DNA of 64,000 nt, taken from assembly GCA_036927565.1 (NCBI GenBank), contig JAYESD010000009.1, forward strand, positions 166,554,929-166,618,928. Direction: 5' to 3'. This DNA is from Tuctoria greenei. Lineage: Eukaryota > Streptophyta > Magnoliopsida > Poales > Poaceae. A program made the translations under genes and the position numbers. This document shows positions 54,301 to 64,000 of this stretch, one piece after another. The stretch's first letter is position 1; the number at the start of each line of letters is the position of its first letter. Below the pieces are notes generated by a model. It was not told where the DNA came from. It saw only the letters and a list, made by a program, of their open reading frames with translations, and searched no databases.

Positions 54301-55240
54301 CTCAAAGTTTGAATGTGTCAAATATGTGCCCCTATGACATACAACTGCCAATGAAAAAACTGTAATAAATTTGAAGCACCATTGAGCAAAATGCTTGAAT
54401 TACAGTCGAGAACAAATCAAATTGTATTGGGTTTAATAAAATCAATCAGCAATTTTACGGAATAGCGTATAACTACAACAAAATTGTATGGAGTTTCCAA
54501 GCATTTTGAATGAATATAATAATTGTATGGAGTTTCCAGGCATTTTGAAACTGGAATAAGGTAAAACATAAAATCTGGAATGTGGATATGCTTGTTCTTA
54601 CCTGGAAGCTGGAAGTTAACCCTAAGCCATTGTATCCTTCCATATGGTAATTTTGGTGGTAATATTGATTTAGTGCTTTTTATTGGAAAGAGGAAAACTG
54701 CAATAAAAAGTGACGGATTAGAGAAATAAGTAACGATGAACACGTCCAATCTGTTAACTCAAGCCACAAATCAGAATAAAAAGCAATATACTAATGCAGA
54801 ATTTAATTTATTGCCAAGAAAAAATTGCACCATGTTACTTCGAGTATGGTTTATTTACATTCATGGAAGAGGATCCTGACTTGTCACTGCCATAGCGCCA
54901 CGTGTCAGTGATCAAGTCATATGTGCGGTAGTAAGTGAGATCCTGTCCACCATCCATGTGTAGAACTTTCATTTATATCACTGTATCAGGTCTAGTTGTT
55001 TTAACCAATATAAGTTGATTCTTTGATTATGTAACACATTGTTGTTCATAAAAAGGTTTTCAATAAGACATGAATAATACTCACTCTGTTTTGAAATACA
55101 TGATGTTCATGATAACTATTTTAGTTTAAATATAACTAAACATTTTATCCTAAGTATCATTTATTTGAATGTAGTACTTCTTATACTTGTTGAACCCATT
55201 CATTTTTATTGGACGGATGACAAAATCTAGAATGAGATCC
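54301..55240. other. AT-rich intergenic region
   Basis: No gene is supported. A 25-bp word (TTGTATGGAGTTTCCA, CATTTTGAA) is repeated at 54483 and 54524. A degenerate Stowaway-like stretch begins TACTCACTCTGTTTTGAAATA near 55078 and ends near 55190. Confidence 0.5.
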
Positions 55241-55481
55241 AGTCACAGTGTGGAAATGACATTTGCCCCAGACCTACTAAGAAGCAGTCCGCGGAGGTTC
55301 TTTGAACGGGGAGCTAGTCCCAGGAGTTTGCGAGAGCAGTGGAGATGGTGAACACAAGGAGTTTTACGTGGTTCAGGCCGCCAGAGCATAGCACCCGACA
55401 TCCACGGTGTGTGTTGTATTGCTTGAGTACATATGAGATTGGAGATGTCCAAGTCGATGGTTGTTCGATCCTTTTATAGTC
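55241..55481 (-). mobile_element. Partial gypsy-like LTR (R-U5 side), inverted
   Basis: The minus strand reads GACTATAAAAGGATCG, then CGGCCTGAACCACGTAAAACTC and ACTGCTTCTTAGTAGGTC, the TATA-to-end part of the LTR group seen at 21710 and 23367. The rest is cut off by the gypsy element starting at 55482 and may lie beyond the window. Confidence 0.75.
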
Positions 55482-56330
55482 TGTCGACTGTTGGAGTCGG
55501 CAGATCTCCTGACACTACTAAAGTGTTGAAGGAGTTTGTAGTTCGGTGTGGGAGCGCGGAGACTCAAGAAGGTGAATCACGATTGGACACGAGAGACACA
55601 GTGGTTTACGTGGTTCGGGCCGCCTGAGCGTAATACCCTACTCCACGGGTGTGTGATGTTGTATTAGTTTGTGTATGAAAGCTCACGTCAATGCGTGTGT
55701 GCCTGAGCGTTCGAGAGCCCCTTCGTGTATCGTCGGTCTGTCCTTTTATAGTACAAGGACAAACCGTTACAAGTTAGCCTGGCCCGACATGTGGCCCCGG
55801 CGGTTACTAGTATTGATACACGATTAATTGTTGTTAATAACCCTGTAACGGGCTCCGACAGTGCCGTTACAGGAGTTAAGATTGTCTGATTAATTGTCAT
55901 TAATATGTAATTAATGACAATTTAACGGGTCTTGAAGTCCGCGGCTATCCTTTGAAGATCCGGAGTCGTTACAATGTCTTCCGGAGGTTTGAGGCGACCA
56001 GCTCCGACGTTCGGACACGTGGCAGCTCCGGAGCTTGCTTGTGAGAAGCGGGTAGCTCCGGGGTGGCCTGGCATGTGTCAGGTCCGGAGCTTCTCTCGGT
56101 CAGGGGCTAAGTCCGGAGGTGCCGTTTCGGTACCTAGCCCGGAGCTTCACCCTTGTGGGTAGTAGCTCTGATCTGGCAGTACACGTGGCAACCTAGGGAT
56201 TAACCATGTCGGAGAAGCTGGTTCGGTTATGTCTGTCAAGTGGGCCTCCGAGGGTCTTCAATTTGAGTAGACGTCCTTCCCTTGAGATTTTTGTAACCTC
56301 AGGGGGTGTATGGTTTTTAGGGTACCGACA
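55482..56330 (-). repeat. 3' LTR of the second Tat-type element
   Basis: Plus-strand ends TGTCGACTGTTGGAGTCGGC and GGGTACCGACA. Minus-strand TATA TACTATAAAAGG at about 55741-55752. It is clearly related to, but diverged from, the LTRs at 28415 and 40692. Confidence 0.88.
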
Positions 56331-56860
56331 GTGGCCCCCTGGACCTTCCTCCGGGGGAAGTCACCGGGGTGAAGTCATTCCATCGGAGGTGGGTCCATAC
56401 TTGCGACTCTTGAACTGGGTCTTCAAGGGTCTTCGGAGGTGCCGTTGGTAGGGCTTTACGGTTAATTCCCGACGCGTGGCGCACCTCAAGCGGCAGATAA
56501 GATCTTTGACGTGCGGATCTCTCGCAATTGAAGGTCGCCGGTTCCCGATACGAAAACTGTATCGGTTCCACGCGCCTTGTCAGGCCGCCGCCTTTGGGTT
56601 TCCCGCCTCGTGATGACAACTGTTCGCCTGGGTAAGAGCCTCGACTTGATCGTCAAGGTGGTCCCGGGCCCTCTTGTCATCTGCAGGGTTGAATTCTTGA
56701 GTAGTATCCTTGACTCTCCTGCAGTTTCCATCCAAGCGTTGCGAGGGCTTACTTAAGAAGGAAAGCGCACCGTCGGGAGTTCTTTACGCTTTCCATCTGT
56801 TCTTGCGCTCAAACTCCCGACTCGCACTTTGCTCCTCTTCTTTTGCCTAGCTGTGCTGCG

Positions 56861-59800
56861 ATGGAGTTGGGTCTGCGTGAGAGTCGCTTGAAGACTGACA
56901 GCGATCTGAAGAAGGTCCGGGCCCTCATGGGGTGGTCTTCGGACTTCTTCAACCGCTCGGTCCGCGCCGGCGGAAAGCTCCCCTTTGAAAAGGAGCACGC
57001 TGGCGAGATGGTGTACTTTTCCTCGTATGCCATGGTGGGGCTGATCCCACCATTTTCTTCTTTCTTCTTGATGCTGCTGGACTTCTATGGTCTGCAGCTA
57101 TACCACCTTGGCCCTCACTCCATTCTCCTTGTGTCCATCTTTGTCCACTTCTGCGAGATGTGGGTGGGCATCCCTCCCTGCATCGAGCTCTTCCGAACCT
57201 TCTTCACCGTCCACACCACCGGCCGGAGCGATGAGTATCTTGGCTTCTACTACTTCGTGAAGCGCAAGAAGTGCCCATTCAAGTACCTCCGGTCATTCCC
57301 TTCCGGGAAGTGGGATGACTGGAAGAAAGATTGGATAGTCGTCCGGGTGGAGGAGCATGAGCGGTTGGAGTTGCCAGACAGTTTGCCCGGCATTGACACG
57401 TCGGTATGGAGCGAAGTTCCGGTGCTGGCGGAAGCTTTCGACCCTGTCCTGACCAGGATCCGCCAATGTGTGGAGGGAGAATTGACTCCCCAGACGGTGT
57501 TCTGCAACTTCCTGTCCAACAGGTGGGCGCCGCTGAAGAGGAGGGAGAAACTCGCCTGTGCCCTCAACAGCGTGATGGACGAGGACCGGGTTGAGACCGG
57601 GTTGAAGTCCAGCATGGTGGGGAAGACCTTGGAGTTTCACCTCAAGAAATTCCAGCACGGCATCGACGTCGACGGAGATTACTTGACTCTGCCGCCGGCC
57701 TTCCTCCCTCTGAACGTGGAAGTTGAGTTCAGCAGGGAGCTCCGGCGGACGATGCCCGCGCTTGACGACCTTGGTGTCGTCGAGAGAAGATCAACCACCC
57801 GGTTGGCGATCCCCGGGTTGGCCGAAGATGGCTCCGCCCCTGTCCCACAGCCGAGAGTTGAGGTCATCGGCAAAGGCAAGGAGCTGGCGGAGGAGCCGGA
57901 GAGCCGGAAGAGGAAGCTGTGTCATGCTGACGGAAGGTCCGTCAGGCCTGCCACTTCCGCCTCGATTTCTCCTCCTCAGGAAGGGAGATCCTCCGCCGCC
58001 GTGGCGAATGTCCCCGTGGTGGGGTCCTTCCGGAACGTTACTGTTCCGGCGGTGGGATCCTCCCGGAGTGCGGCTGTCCCCGTGGTGGATCCCTCCGGTG
58101 GTGCTAGCTCCGGGTGCGCGACTTCGGCATCTGGAGCGGTGAGGGCCTCCAGGTCCAGGAGTTCCTCCCGATCAAGGAGAGCTCCGACCCGGGAAACGCC
58201 CGCGACCGCGGCAAGTCCTGGGAGTCCTCCCAGAGCTCCTACGCTGACCGTGGCCAGCCCGGATCGTCCGGGAAAGAGGTTCCGCGCAAGCTGGTGCGGG
58301 AGCCTTCCAAGGTAATTTTTCTTTTTTACCTCGATTAACTTTTTAATTGTAGCATCTGTTTGCTCAATTTCTTCGTTCTTCATCTGCAGCGTCCCCAAGA
58401 AGGGGAGTGAAGCTCCACCCTCAGCCACAGTGTCTGAGGCTGTGAGGGCTTCTGCTCCAGTCCCGGTGCCGCCCCAAGCGGAGGCTGCGACAGCTCCGGC
58501 GCCGGCTGTCGTGGTCATGGACCTCGACTCGTCTCCAGAAGTTCCCGTGGTAGCGCCGGACCACGGGAATGAAGATGCGCCAGCGACACCCGTCCCGGAG
58601 GTGGAAGCTCCAGGTCCTGGTGCTGCAGTAGTAGAAGCTCCGGCTGTTGAGCCGGAGGAAGTAGCAGTCCCGGCTTCGGAGCCGGAAAATGCTGAAGCCC
58701 CGGCGATTGAGCCGGAGGTGGCTGAAGCCCCGGCATGCGAGCCGGAAGTCGAAGTAGTTTCGGCAGTTGAGCCGGTTACTTCCAAAGCACCGGCCGCAGA
58801 GCCGGTGATTGTTGGAGCGCCGGCCGCAGAGCCGGCGGTTGAAGAGGTGAGGGAGCTTGAGCCTCCCTCAGAAGAAGTGTCCCGGCCGGAGCCAGTAGCG
58901 GCTCCTGCTCCGGAGGCGACGACGTCGATGGTACCTGTGGCAGAGCCAGAGTGCCTGAATGAAGTCGCCGAACCCCCGCCTGAGGGGGCGAATGAAGACT
59001 TGGTGGTAGGACCTCCTTCGATGGCGACTGAGGCCATCCCGGAGGAAGACCCGAGCGCTTTGGAAGCTCAGGGTTCCACTCTCGTAGAGTGGGACCCAAT
59101 TTTTGTATGTGAAGACCCGCTGGAACCAGCGGAAGAAATCCCAGCAGGTCCGGAGCCCATCTCGCTGTCGATGTCCATCGACAACGCCTGCTCCAGTCTA
59201 CGTCAGGTCCAACTGGCCTTCTTCCACGACAGCAAGGCTCTTGAAGAGGAGCGCCAAACCCTTAGGCGGTGGCGTAATCGGCTCCACTTCGAGACTAAGC
59301 TGGCGCAGTCGAGGCTTGCAGATGACAAGGAATGGATCAAGCGGGAGAAGATCCGCCTGGAGCTCTGGGATAAGCTGCTGGATGAGAGGGAGAGCATGAC
59401 TCACGCCATCGATGCTCAATCTCGGGAGTTCCACGACCGAGCTAAGGCTGCTAACGACGCGGCCAATGCTCGGTTTGATCAGCTCGAGGCCATCAGCACC
59501 GCACTCATCAAGCGCCGAGAGGCACTTGAAGGGAGGGAAAGACGGCTCGAGGACGAGGAGCAAAAGCTCCTGGAACTGCGGGATGACGTCTTGCGACGGG
59601 AAGAAGAGCTCGCTGAAAAAACAGCTCTGGCGGACAAGGGCCTCGAGGAGCGCACTAAAAAATTGGAAGAGCGCTGCCTCGAGGAAGAGGAGAAGACCTG
59701 GGTGCGGGGGCAGGAACTCTACGAATACGAGTGTGCCCTTGTTGTCCGGGAGAAGAAAGTGGAGGCTAGGGAGAAGGACCTGGTCGACCGCCGGAACAAG

Positions 59801-60316
59801 ATCCACCTCCGGGAGGAGGAGCTCGGAAGACTTGAGAAGCGGGTTGCTGCGAAGATCCAGCAAAACGCCAAAGAAGTTGAGCGTCTCTCCCGCGAGAATT
59901 CGGAGCTGACGGCGGCCCGGAGATCCCTAGAAGAGATGAAGAACTTGAGGAAGGCAGACTCCCTGCAGATTTGGGAGTTCCTGGGCAAGGCTGACGACGC
60001 GCTGACGCCGATGGGTTTCAGCCCCGTGCACACGGATGATCCGGAGCCGGAGCCGGACCTTGCGTTGCAAGCGTTGAGCGCCGCAGGCAGCAAGCTCTCC
60101 AAGGTGGGCGACGTCATCGCGGACCAGATGGAGGTCGAGGGGCAGTCCCTGGCTAAGAACGTCACAGAATATGTGTTGACGTGCTACACGAGCCGGAACC
60201 CTCGATTTCCTCTGGACCCGGTGCTTGAAGGCCCCGTCGAAGGAGAAGGCGAAGCTACCCGAGCCAGCGTGTCGGAGGTCGTCCAGAAGGTCGCCGAGTT
60301 CTTCCATAGGGTCTAG
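56861..60316 (+). CDS. Antisense gene of the Tat-type element, intact, two exons, 1125 residues
   Basis: Exon 1 is 56861-58311 and exon 2 is 58390-60316. The intron has AAG|GTAATT and CTGCAG|C borders and joins the two frames exactly (3378 nt, 1126 codons). Residues about 1-215 form the 'putative gypsy type transposon' domain (PF04195): MELGLRESRLKTDSDLKKVR, FVHFCEMWVGIPPCIELFRT, KWDDWKKDWIVVRVEEHE. Residues about 330-480 are Ser/Pro/Arg-rich. Residues about 540-690 are repeats of an acidic EPExxEAPA unit. Residues about 750-1010 are a long Glu/Lys/Arg/Leu coiled coil. A short conserved tail ends EVVQKVAEFFHRV. It runs opposite to gag-pol and ends before the spacer. Its role is unknown; the coiled coil and acidic repeats suggest a structural or protein-binding function. 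I chose the ATG at 56861 because the copy in the other element starts at the same place. Confidence 0.88.
58312..58389 (+). other. Intron of the antisense gene (78 bp)
   Basis: GTAATT donor, T-rich body, CTGCAG acceptor. The matching intron in the decayed copy is 31239-31316, also 78 bp. Confidence 0.88.
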
Positions 60317-60604
60317 GACCGTCTCTTTTAGCCTTTACTTGTATCTTCTCTTATTCCTCAATTTTGTAATCCCTTGTCTCCAGATGTAATCTCTGGTCTT
60401 CAGATGGAATGAAATCCCCAATTTTTTGCGAATTTCATTTTTTGTCTTCAACATCTTTATCTTCACTTGGCCCCCTGGTAGATGTGCACAATTTGATTGT
60501 GGACATGTACCAAAAGGATATTGAGTTTTGTTGAAGACGAATTTGCTTCGAACTTGTGGAATTTAGGTCCGAAGTTATTGATAGTGAGGGTCCCCTGAAG
60601 TTGT

Positions 60605-60847
60605 CAGAGCTTAGAAGCTCCGGCACTGTCCATCGCTGGAGCTTAGTAGCTCTGGCAATAGCCTCTATCAACACGTAGAGCGTCGATAGTTAATACTTCA
60701 AGGTATCGGAGCTTAGCAGCTCCGACAATGACCTTTGCCACACTTGGTTTGTTGGCAACAGACTCCAGTGATGGGGTCTTCTCACCATCTTTTAGTCAAC
60801 GCCGACGGTTGACGTCCTGGTGGGAGTCGGAGCTTGGTTAGCTCCGG
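60605..60847. repeat. Array of GGAGCTT-AGCTCC hairpins between convergent genes, second copy
   Basis: Self-complementary words at 60605-60623, 60638-60655, 60707-60724 and 60828-60847 in the same place as 33642-33954. Confidence 0.85.
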
Positions 60848-60879
60848 TTTTTCTCCATCAACGTAGGGTTCATTTTTCC

Positions 60880-61575
60880 TGCACACTTAATCCAAGAAAA
60901 ATAGTAAAATTCGTTCCTTGTCTATAACTTCGTCGCGGCTTACGGTTCTCAAGAAAATTTTAAGTTGAACACGATTTTTAATACGACTGGATGAATTGTC
61001 TTTTCTTTTAGATCCAATTGTCCATGGACCCGCCTTACTTTGGCCTGCTGGGGTATAGGTAGAGTGGCGTACTTAGGGTGCTTGACCAGGCTAAGTCAAT
61101 AGCGCACTCCGGCCCTAGAATGGCTTGGCGGCTTTCAGGCGAGTTGGCCACAGATATTTAAATCCAAAAAATCTGACAATTCAACTCGAATCGTATGTAA
61201 ACCGGTCAAACTAGAACTTCTTAAGAATTGCACGTTTCTGTTATAGACAAGAAAGAGAAAAATAAAAATGTCGAGCCTATGCAAAAATGAATGCACGTGG
61301 AGTCTATTTCACATGAAGATGTCTTTCATTATAGGTCCGGGGTACAGGGGAAACAAGTACACTCTTAGGGTACGGAACCAGGCTAAGTGTGTTTGGTTTC
61401 TCGTTTGACCGAGGGTAGTTAGCCACACTTTTAGTCCGGAGACTGTGTCAAGTGTTGCATGAGCTTTTCAAACCTTTCGGGAAAGGTCCGGCTGCTCTCC
61501 CGGAGGAACTACCCGACTCTGTACAATGACTCTATAACATACATTTCAAGTTACTTAAGACTCACCTCCGTGGAA
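60880..61575. other. Spacer between antisense gene and pol, second copy
   Basis: Parallel to 33990-34684, including the inverted pair CTTGTCTATAAC / GTTATAGACAAG (about 60917 and 61239). No ORF. Confidence 0.6.
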
Positions 61576-64000
61576 TTAAGTGTAGTACTTACGGAGGTGC
61601 TCGATGTTCCAAGGATTTGGGAGATGTGTCCCATCCTCGGTAGCCAAGCGAACGCTTCCGGGACGGGATACTTTGATCACTCGAAAGGGCCCTTCCCAGC
61701 TGGGGGAGAGTTTGTTTAGCCCTTCTCTGGATAGTATCTTCCGTAGCACCAGATCGCCTTCCTCGAGCTGTCGGTTGTGTACATGCCGTTGGTGATAGCG
61801 CCGTAGAGCTTGGCGGTATCGGGCATTCCGAACAGCTGCTTGGCACCTTCCCTCCTCGAGGAGGTCTAGGTCTTCGCGCCGGAGCTGGTCCTGCGCGGCT
61901 TCGTCGAAGGTCCGGACTCGGAGGGAACCCAAGGTGATTTCCGGAGGAAGGATCGCTTCAGCTCCGTACACCAGAAAGAAGGGTGTTTCTCCGGTTGCCC
62001 GACTTGGAGAAGTCCTGTTGGCCCATAGAGTGGGCGGAAGCTCTTCGATCCAATTGGCTCCGTGCTTTTTCAAGCGCTCATAAGTGCGCGTTTTGAGTCC
62101 TTTAAGGATCTCTGCATTTGCTCTCTCGGCTTGTCCATTGCTGGCAGGATGAGCTACGGAAGCGTAGCAAACTTGTATGCCGAGGTCTTCGCAATATCCT
62201 TGAAACGCGGAGCTTGTGAATTGAGTCCCATTATCAGTTATGATCTTATTTGGGACTCCGAATCTGCTCACGATGGATTGTAGAAAGTTGATTGCAGATT
62301 GTTTGTTGATCGTCACAACAGGAGTTGCTTCCGGCCACTTGATGAACTTGTCGATGGCAACATACAGGAACTTGTAACCTCCGACGGCTCTTGGAAAGGG
62401 TCCCAAGATGTCCATCCCCCACACAGCGAAAGGCCATGTAGGAGGTATCATTTGTAAGGACTGAGCAGGTGTATGAATTTGCTTTGCATGAAATTGGCAT
62501 GCTTCGCATTTCTTCACCAGCTCAGTGGCATCCTGGAGCGCTGTAGGCCAGTAGAAGCCGTGCCGAAAGGCTTTTCCGACCAGCGTGCGGGAAGATGCGT
62601 GGTTCCCACACTCGCCTCCATGGATTTCTGCGAGGAGCTCGCAGCCTTCTTCCCTTGTGATGCACCGCATTAGGATGCCGTTGGCACCGCGCCGGTAGAG
62701 ATCCCCTTCTACCAACGTGTATCTTTTAGCCAATCTGACTACCCGGTCAGCGGATACATCATCGTCAGGAAGGATGTTGTCTTTCAAGTAGCTCCGGATC
62801 TCCGAGATCCATGCATCGGAACTGACTTGAGCATTTGAGTCTTGCGTGCTGGGTTGCTCGGAGCTTCCGGCAGCACCTACGACCCTTGATGGCTGCCATG
62901 GTAACAGGGCCATCGGGACCGTCAGCTTCGGGATGCTGATCTCGCCCCCTTCGTTCAGTTCGGCAGGCTGAACTGTGGGTTTTGACAACCTCCGGACAAA
63001 GGTTCCATCAAGAGCCGGAGCTCCAGTTGACGCCTTGGTCGAGAGTTCGTCAGCTTCAGCGTTGTGAGCACGCTGAACATGGTGAAGGTCTAGGACTTCA
63101 AAGTCCTTCTGAAGCCTCTGGACTTCAAGGAGGTAAGCAGCTAGCTGGAGATTATTACAGGAGCATTCACCCTTCACCTGCTTGATGACGAGTTGTGAAT
63201 CTCCTTTGACCAGCAATTGCTTGACACCGTACGATAGTGCCACCTTTAATCCATAGATGAGTGCTTCATACTCCGCCATGTTATTGGTTGCCTTGAAGTC
63301 AAGGTGTACCATGTATTTCACCTTCTCCCCAGTTGGTGCGAGGAGAAAGATTCCAGCTCCGGCCCCCTGCTTCTGCATGGAGCCGTCGAAGTAAAGGGTC
63401 CAGTGAGGCTTAGTGAAGGTTGGAACTTGGGGTTCCGTCTTCTGCTCGTTGGGGCCCCCAGGGTTTAATGGAGAGGGAGTCCATTCCGCCACAAAATCTG
63501 CCAACGCTTGACTCTTGATTGCTTGTCTCGGAATGAATTCGAGATCGAATTCAGCCAATTCCGCTGCCCACTTTGCAATGTTCCCAGTTGAATTGGGATT
63601 ATGCAGGATTGCTCGAAGTGGATATGAGGTCACCACTGAGACTTTGTGAGCTTGGAAATAATGTCGAAGCTTCCTCGAGGCAATAAGAACTGCATAAAGC
63701 AGTTTATGCACCTCTAGGTATCGAGTCTTGGCATCATGTAACACTTCACTGATGAAGTATATCGGGCGTTGAATGGTCCGGACCCTCCCGGAGGGGTCCG
63801 GAGCTTCCTCTTCATTGATCCGGACCCTCTCGGAGGGGTCCAGACTCTCTTCGGGGACCTCCGGGTTCTGGCTGGAGGAACCCGGAGCTTCTTCAGAAAT
63901 GACCTGGACCCTCTTAGAGGGGTCCGGGTCCTCTGGAATGGCTTCTTGTAGGTTTGAGTCTGGGAGCTGGGACCCAGACTCACTTTCAGGAACCTCCGGA
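61576..64000 (-). CDS. Tat-type pol, C-terminal part (RNase H domains and integrase), open at the window edge
   Basis: The minus frame is open from the window edge to a stop at 61576-61578. Order: Pro/Ser/Glu linker (about 64000-63780), first RNase H (RPIYFISEVLHDAKTRYLEV), second archaeal-type RNase H (LYFDGSMQKQGAGAG, NNMAEYEALIYG, HNAEADELS), integrase zinc region (GNHASSRTLVGKAF...CEACQFHAKQIH), catalytic core (WGMDILGPFPRAVGG, IITDNGTQF, ASNGQAERANAE) and the C-terminal region ending NPWNIEHLRKYYT. No stop is seen. The Gln that is a TAG in the other copy is present here (SYGVKQLLVKGDSQ). Gag, protease and reverse transcriptase lie outside the window. Confidence 0.93.
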   Translation of the reverse strand, partial: PEVPESESGSQLPDSNLQEAIPEDPDPSKRVQVISEEAPGSSSQNPEVPEESLDPSERVRINEEEAPDPSGRVRTIQRPIYFISEVLHDAKTRYLEVHKLLYAVLIASRKLRHYFQAHKVSVVTSYPLRAILHNPNSTGNIAKWAAELAEFDLEFIPRQAIKSQALADFVAEWTPSPLNPGGPNEQKTEPQVPTFTKPHWTLYFDGSMQKQGAGAGIFLLAPTGEKVKYMVHLDFKATNNMAEYEALIYGLKVALSYGVKQLLVKGDSQLVIKQVKGECSCNNLQLAAYLLEVQRLQKDFEVLDLHHVQRAHNAEADELSTKASTGAPALDGTFVRRLSKPTVQPAELNEGGEISIPKLTVPMALLPWQPSRVVGAAGSSEQPSTQDSNAQVSSDAWISEIRSYLKDNILPDDDVSADRVVRLAKRYTLVEGDLYRRGANGILMRCITREEGCELLAEIHGGECGNHASSRTLVGKAFRHGFYWPTALQDATELVKKCEACQFHAKQIHTPAQSLQMIPPTWPFAVWGMDILGPFPRAVGGYKFLYVAIDKFIKWPEATPVVTINKQSAINFLQSIVSRFGVPNKIITDNGTQFTSSAFQGYCEDLGIQVCYASVAHPASNGQAERANAEILKGLKTRTYERLKKHGANWIEELPPTLWANRTSPSRATGETPFFLVYGAEAILPPEITLGSLRVRTFDEAAQDQLRREDLDLLEEGRCQAAVRNARYRQALRRYHQRHVHNRQLEEGDLVLRKILSREGLNKLSPSWEGPFRVIKVSRPGSVRLATEDGTHLPNPWNIEHLRKYYT

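Larger units (their letters stand above)
55482..64000 (-). mobile_element. Second Tat-type Ty3/gypsy element (3' part; continues past the window)
   Basis: It has the same family and layout as 28415-41590: 3' LTR (55482-56330), polypurine tract, antisense gene on the plus strand, spacer with hairpins, then pol on the minus strand up to the window edge. The site TAGTC precedes the LTR, and the matching duplication must lie outside. This copy looks younger in coding state: neither its antisense gene nor the visible pol has a stop. Confidence 0.93.

Noticed and set aside
1..64000. tRNA, rRNA, CRISPR array or bacterial-type signals
   Set aside because: None seen. Direct repeats here are LTRs or tandem repeats without spacers of constant length, and the sequence is clearly plant nuclear.

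Overview
This window is plant nuclear DNA, almost certainly from a grass (Poaceae). The support is a Stowaway MITE with its standard CTCCCTCCGTCCC terminus, CACTA elements with TNP2/PTTA genes, Tat-type Ty3/gypsy elements with the antisense 'putative gypsy type transposon' ORF, and a CASP-like gene. I cannot fix the genus. About 90% of the window is transposable element, and the only intact host gene I can support is a small CASP-like membrane protein gene at 53369-53997 (minus).

Layout. 1-5084: an LTR tail, a CACTA transposase fragment split by a truncated LTR element, one Stowaway MITE and two related fold-back MITEs. 5085-43605: one very old CACTA transposon (termini CACTAC...GTAGTG, subterminal repeats at both ends) blown up to 38.5 kb by nested LTR insertions. 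Its TNP2 gene (minus strand) can be read in six pieces whose order and reading continue across each insertion: 41901-41596, 28414-27314, 23366-22804, 21709-21462, 14804-14239, 8887-8348; the PTTA-type gene follows at about 8140-6100. The insertions, with target duplications, are a 5.3-kb solo LTR (8888-14233, TGGAC exact), a Ty1/copia element (14805-21461, GCCCC/ACCCC), a solo LTR (21710-22803, GTAGA/GTAGC), a solo LTR (23367-27313, GATAT/GGTAT) that itself holds a 2.8-kb non-autonomous LTR element (23853-26648), and a 13.2-kb Tat-type Ty3/gypsy element (28415-41590, CATCT exact).

43606-55240: two tandem copies of a CASP-like gene. Copy A (48477-43750) is broken by a 4.1-kb non-autonomous LTR element (43993-48072, TCGGC exact) that carries host-derived sequence including an arginine decarboxylase-like fragment; the insertion splits the codon of a conserved membrane aspartate. 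Copy B is intact. Between them lie a Stowaway MITE split by a 1.3-kb CACTA element, a truncated copia 5' end and an 824-bp hAT element (8-bp duplication exact). 55482-64000: a second Tat-type gypsy element of the same family as 28415-41590, running out of the window; its antisense gene (56861-60316) is uninterrupted and has a clear intron.

Most notable signals: seven hairpins with different self-complementary stems around one constant loop in the copia leader (19874-20299); the spliced, intact 1125-residue antisense gene; the gene-capturing LTR element inside the CASP-like gene; and small hairpin arrays between convergent genes in both gypsy copies. No tRNA, rRNA or CRISPR was found.
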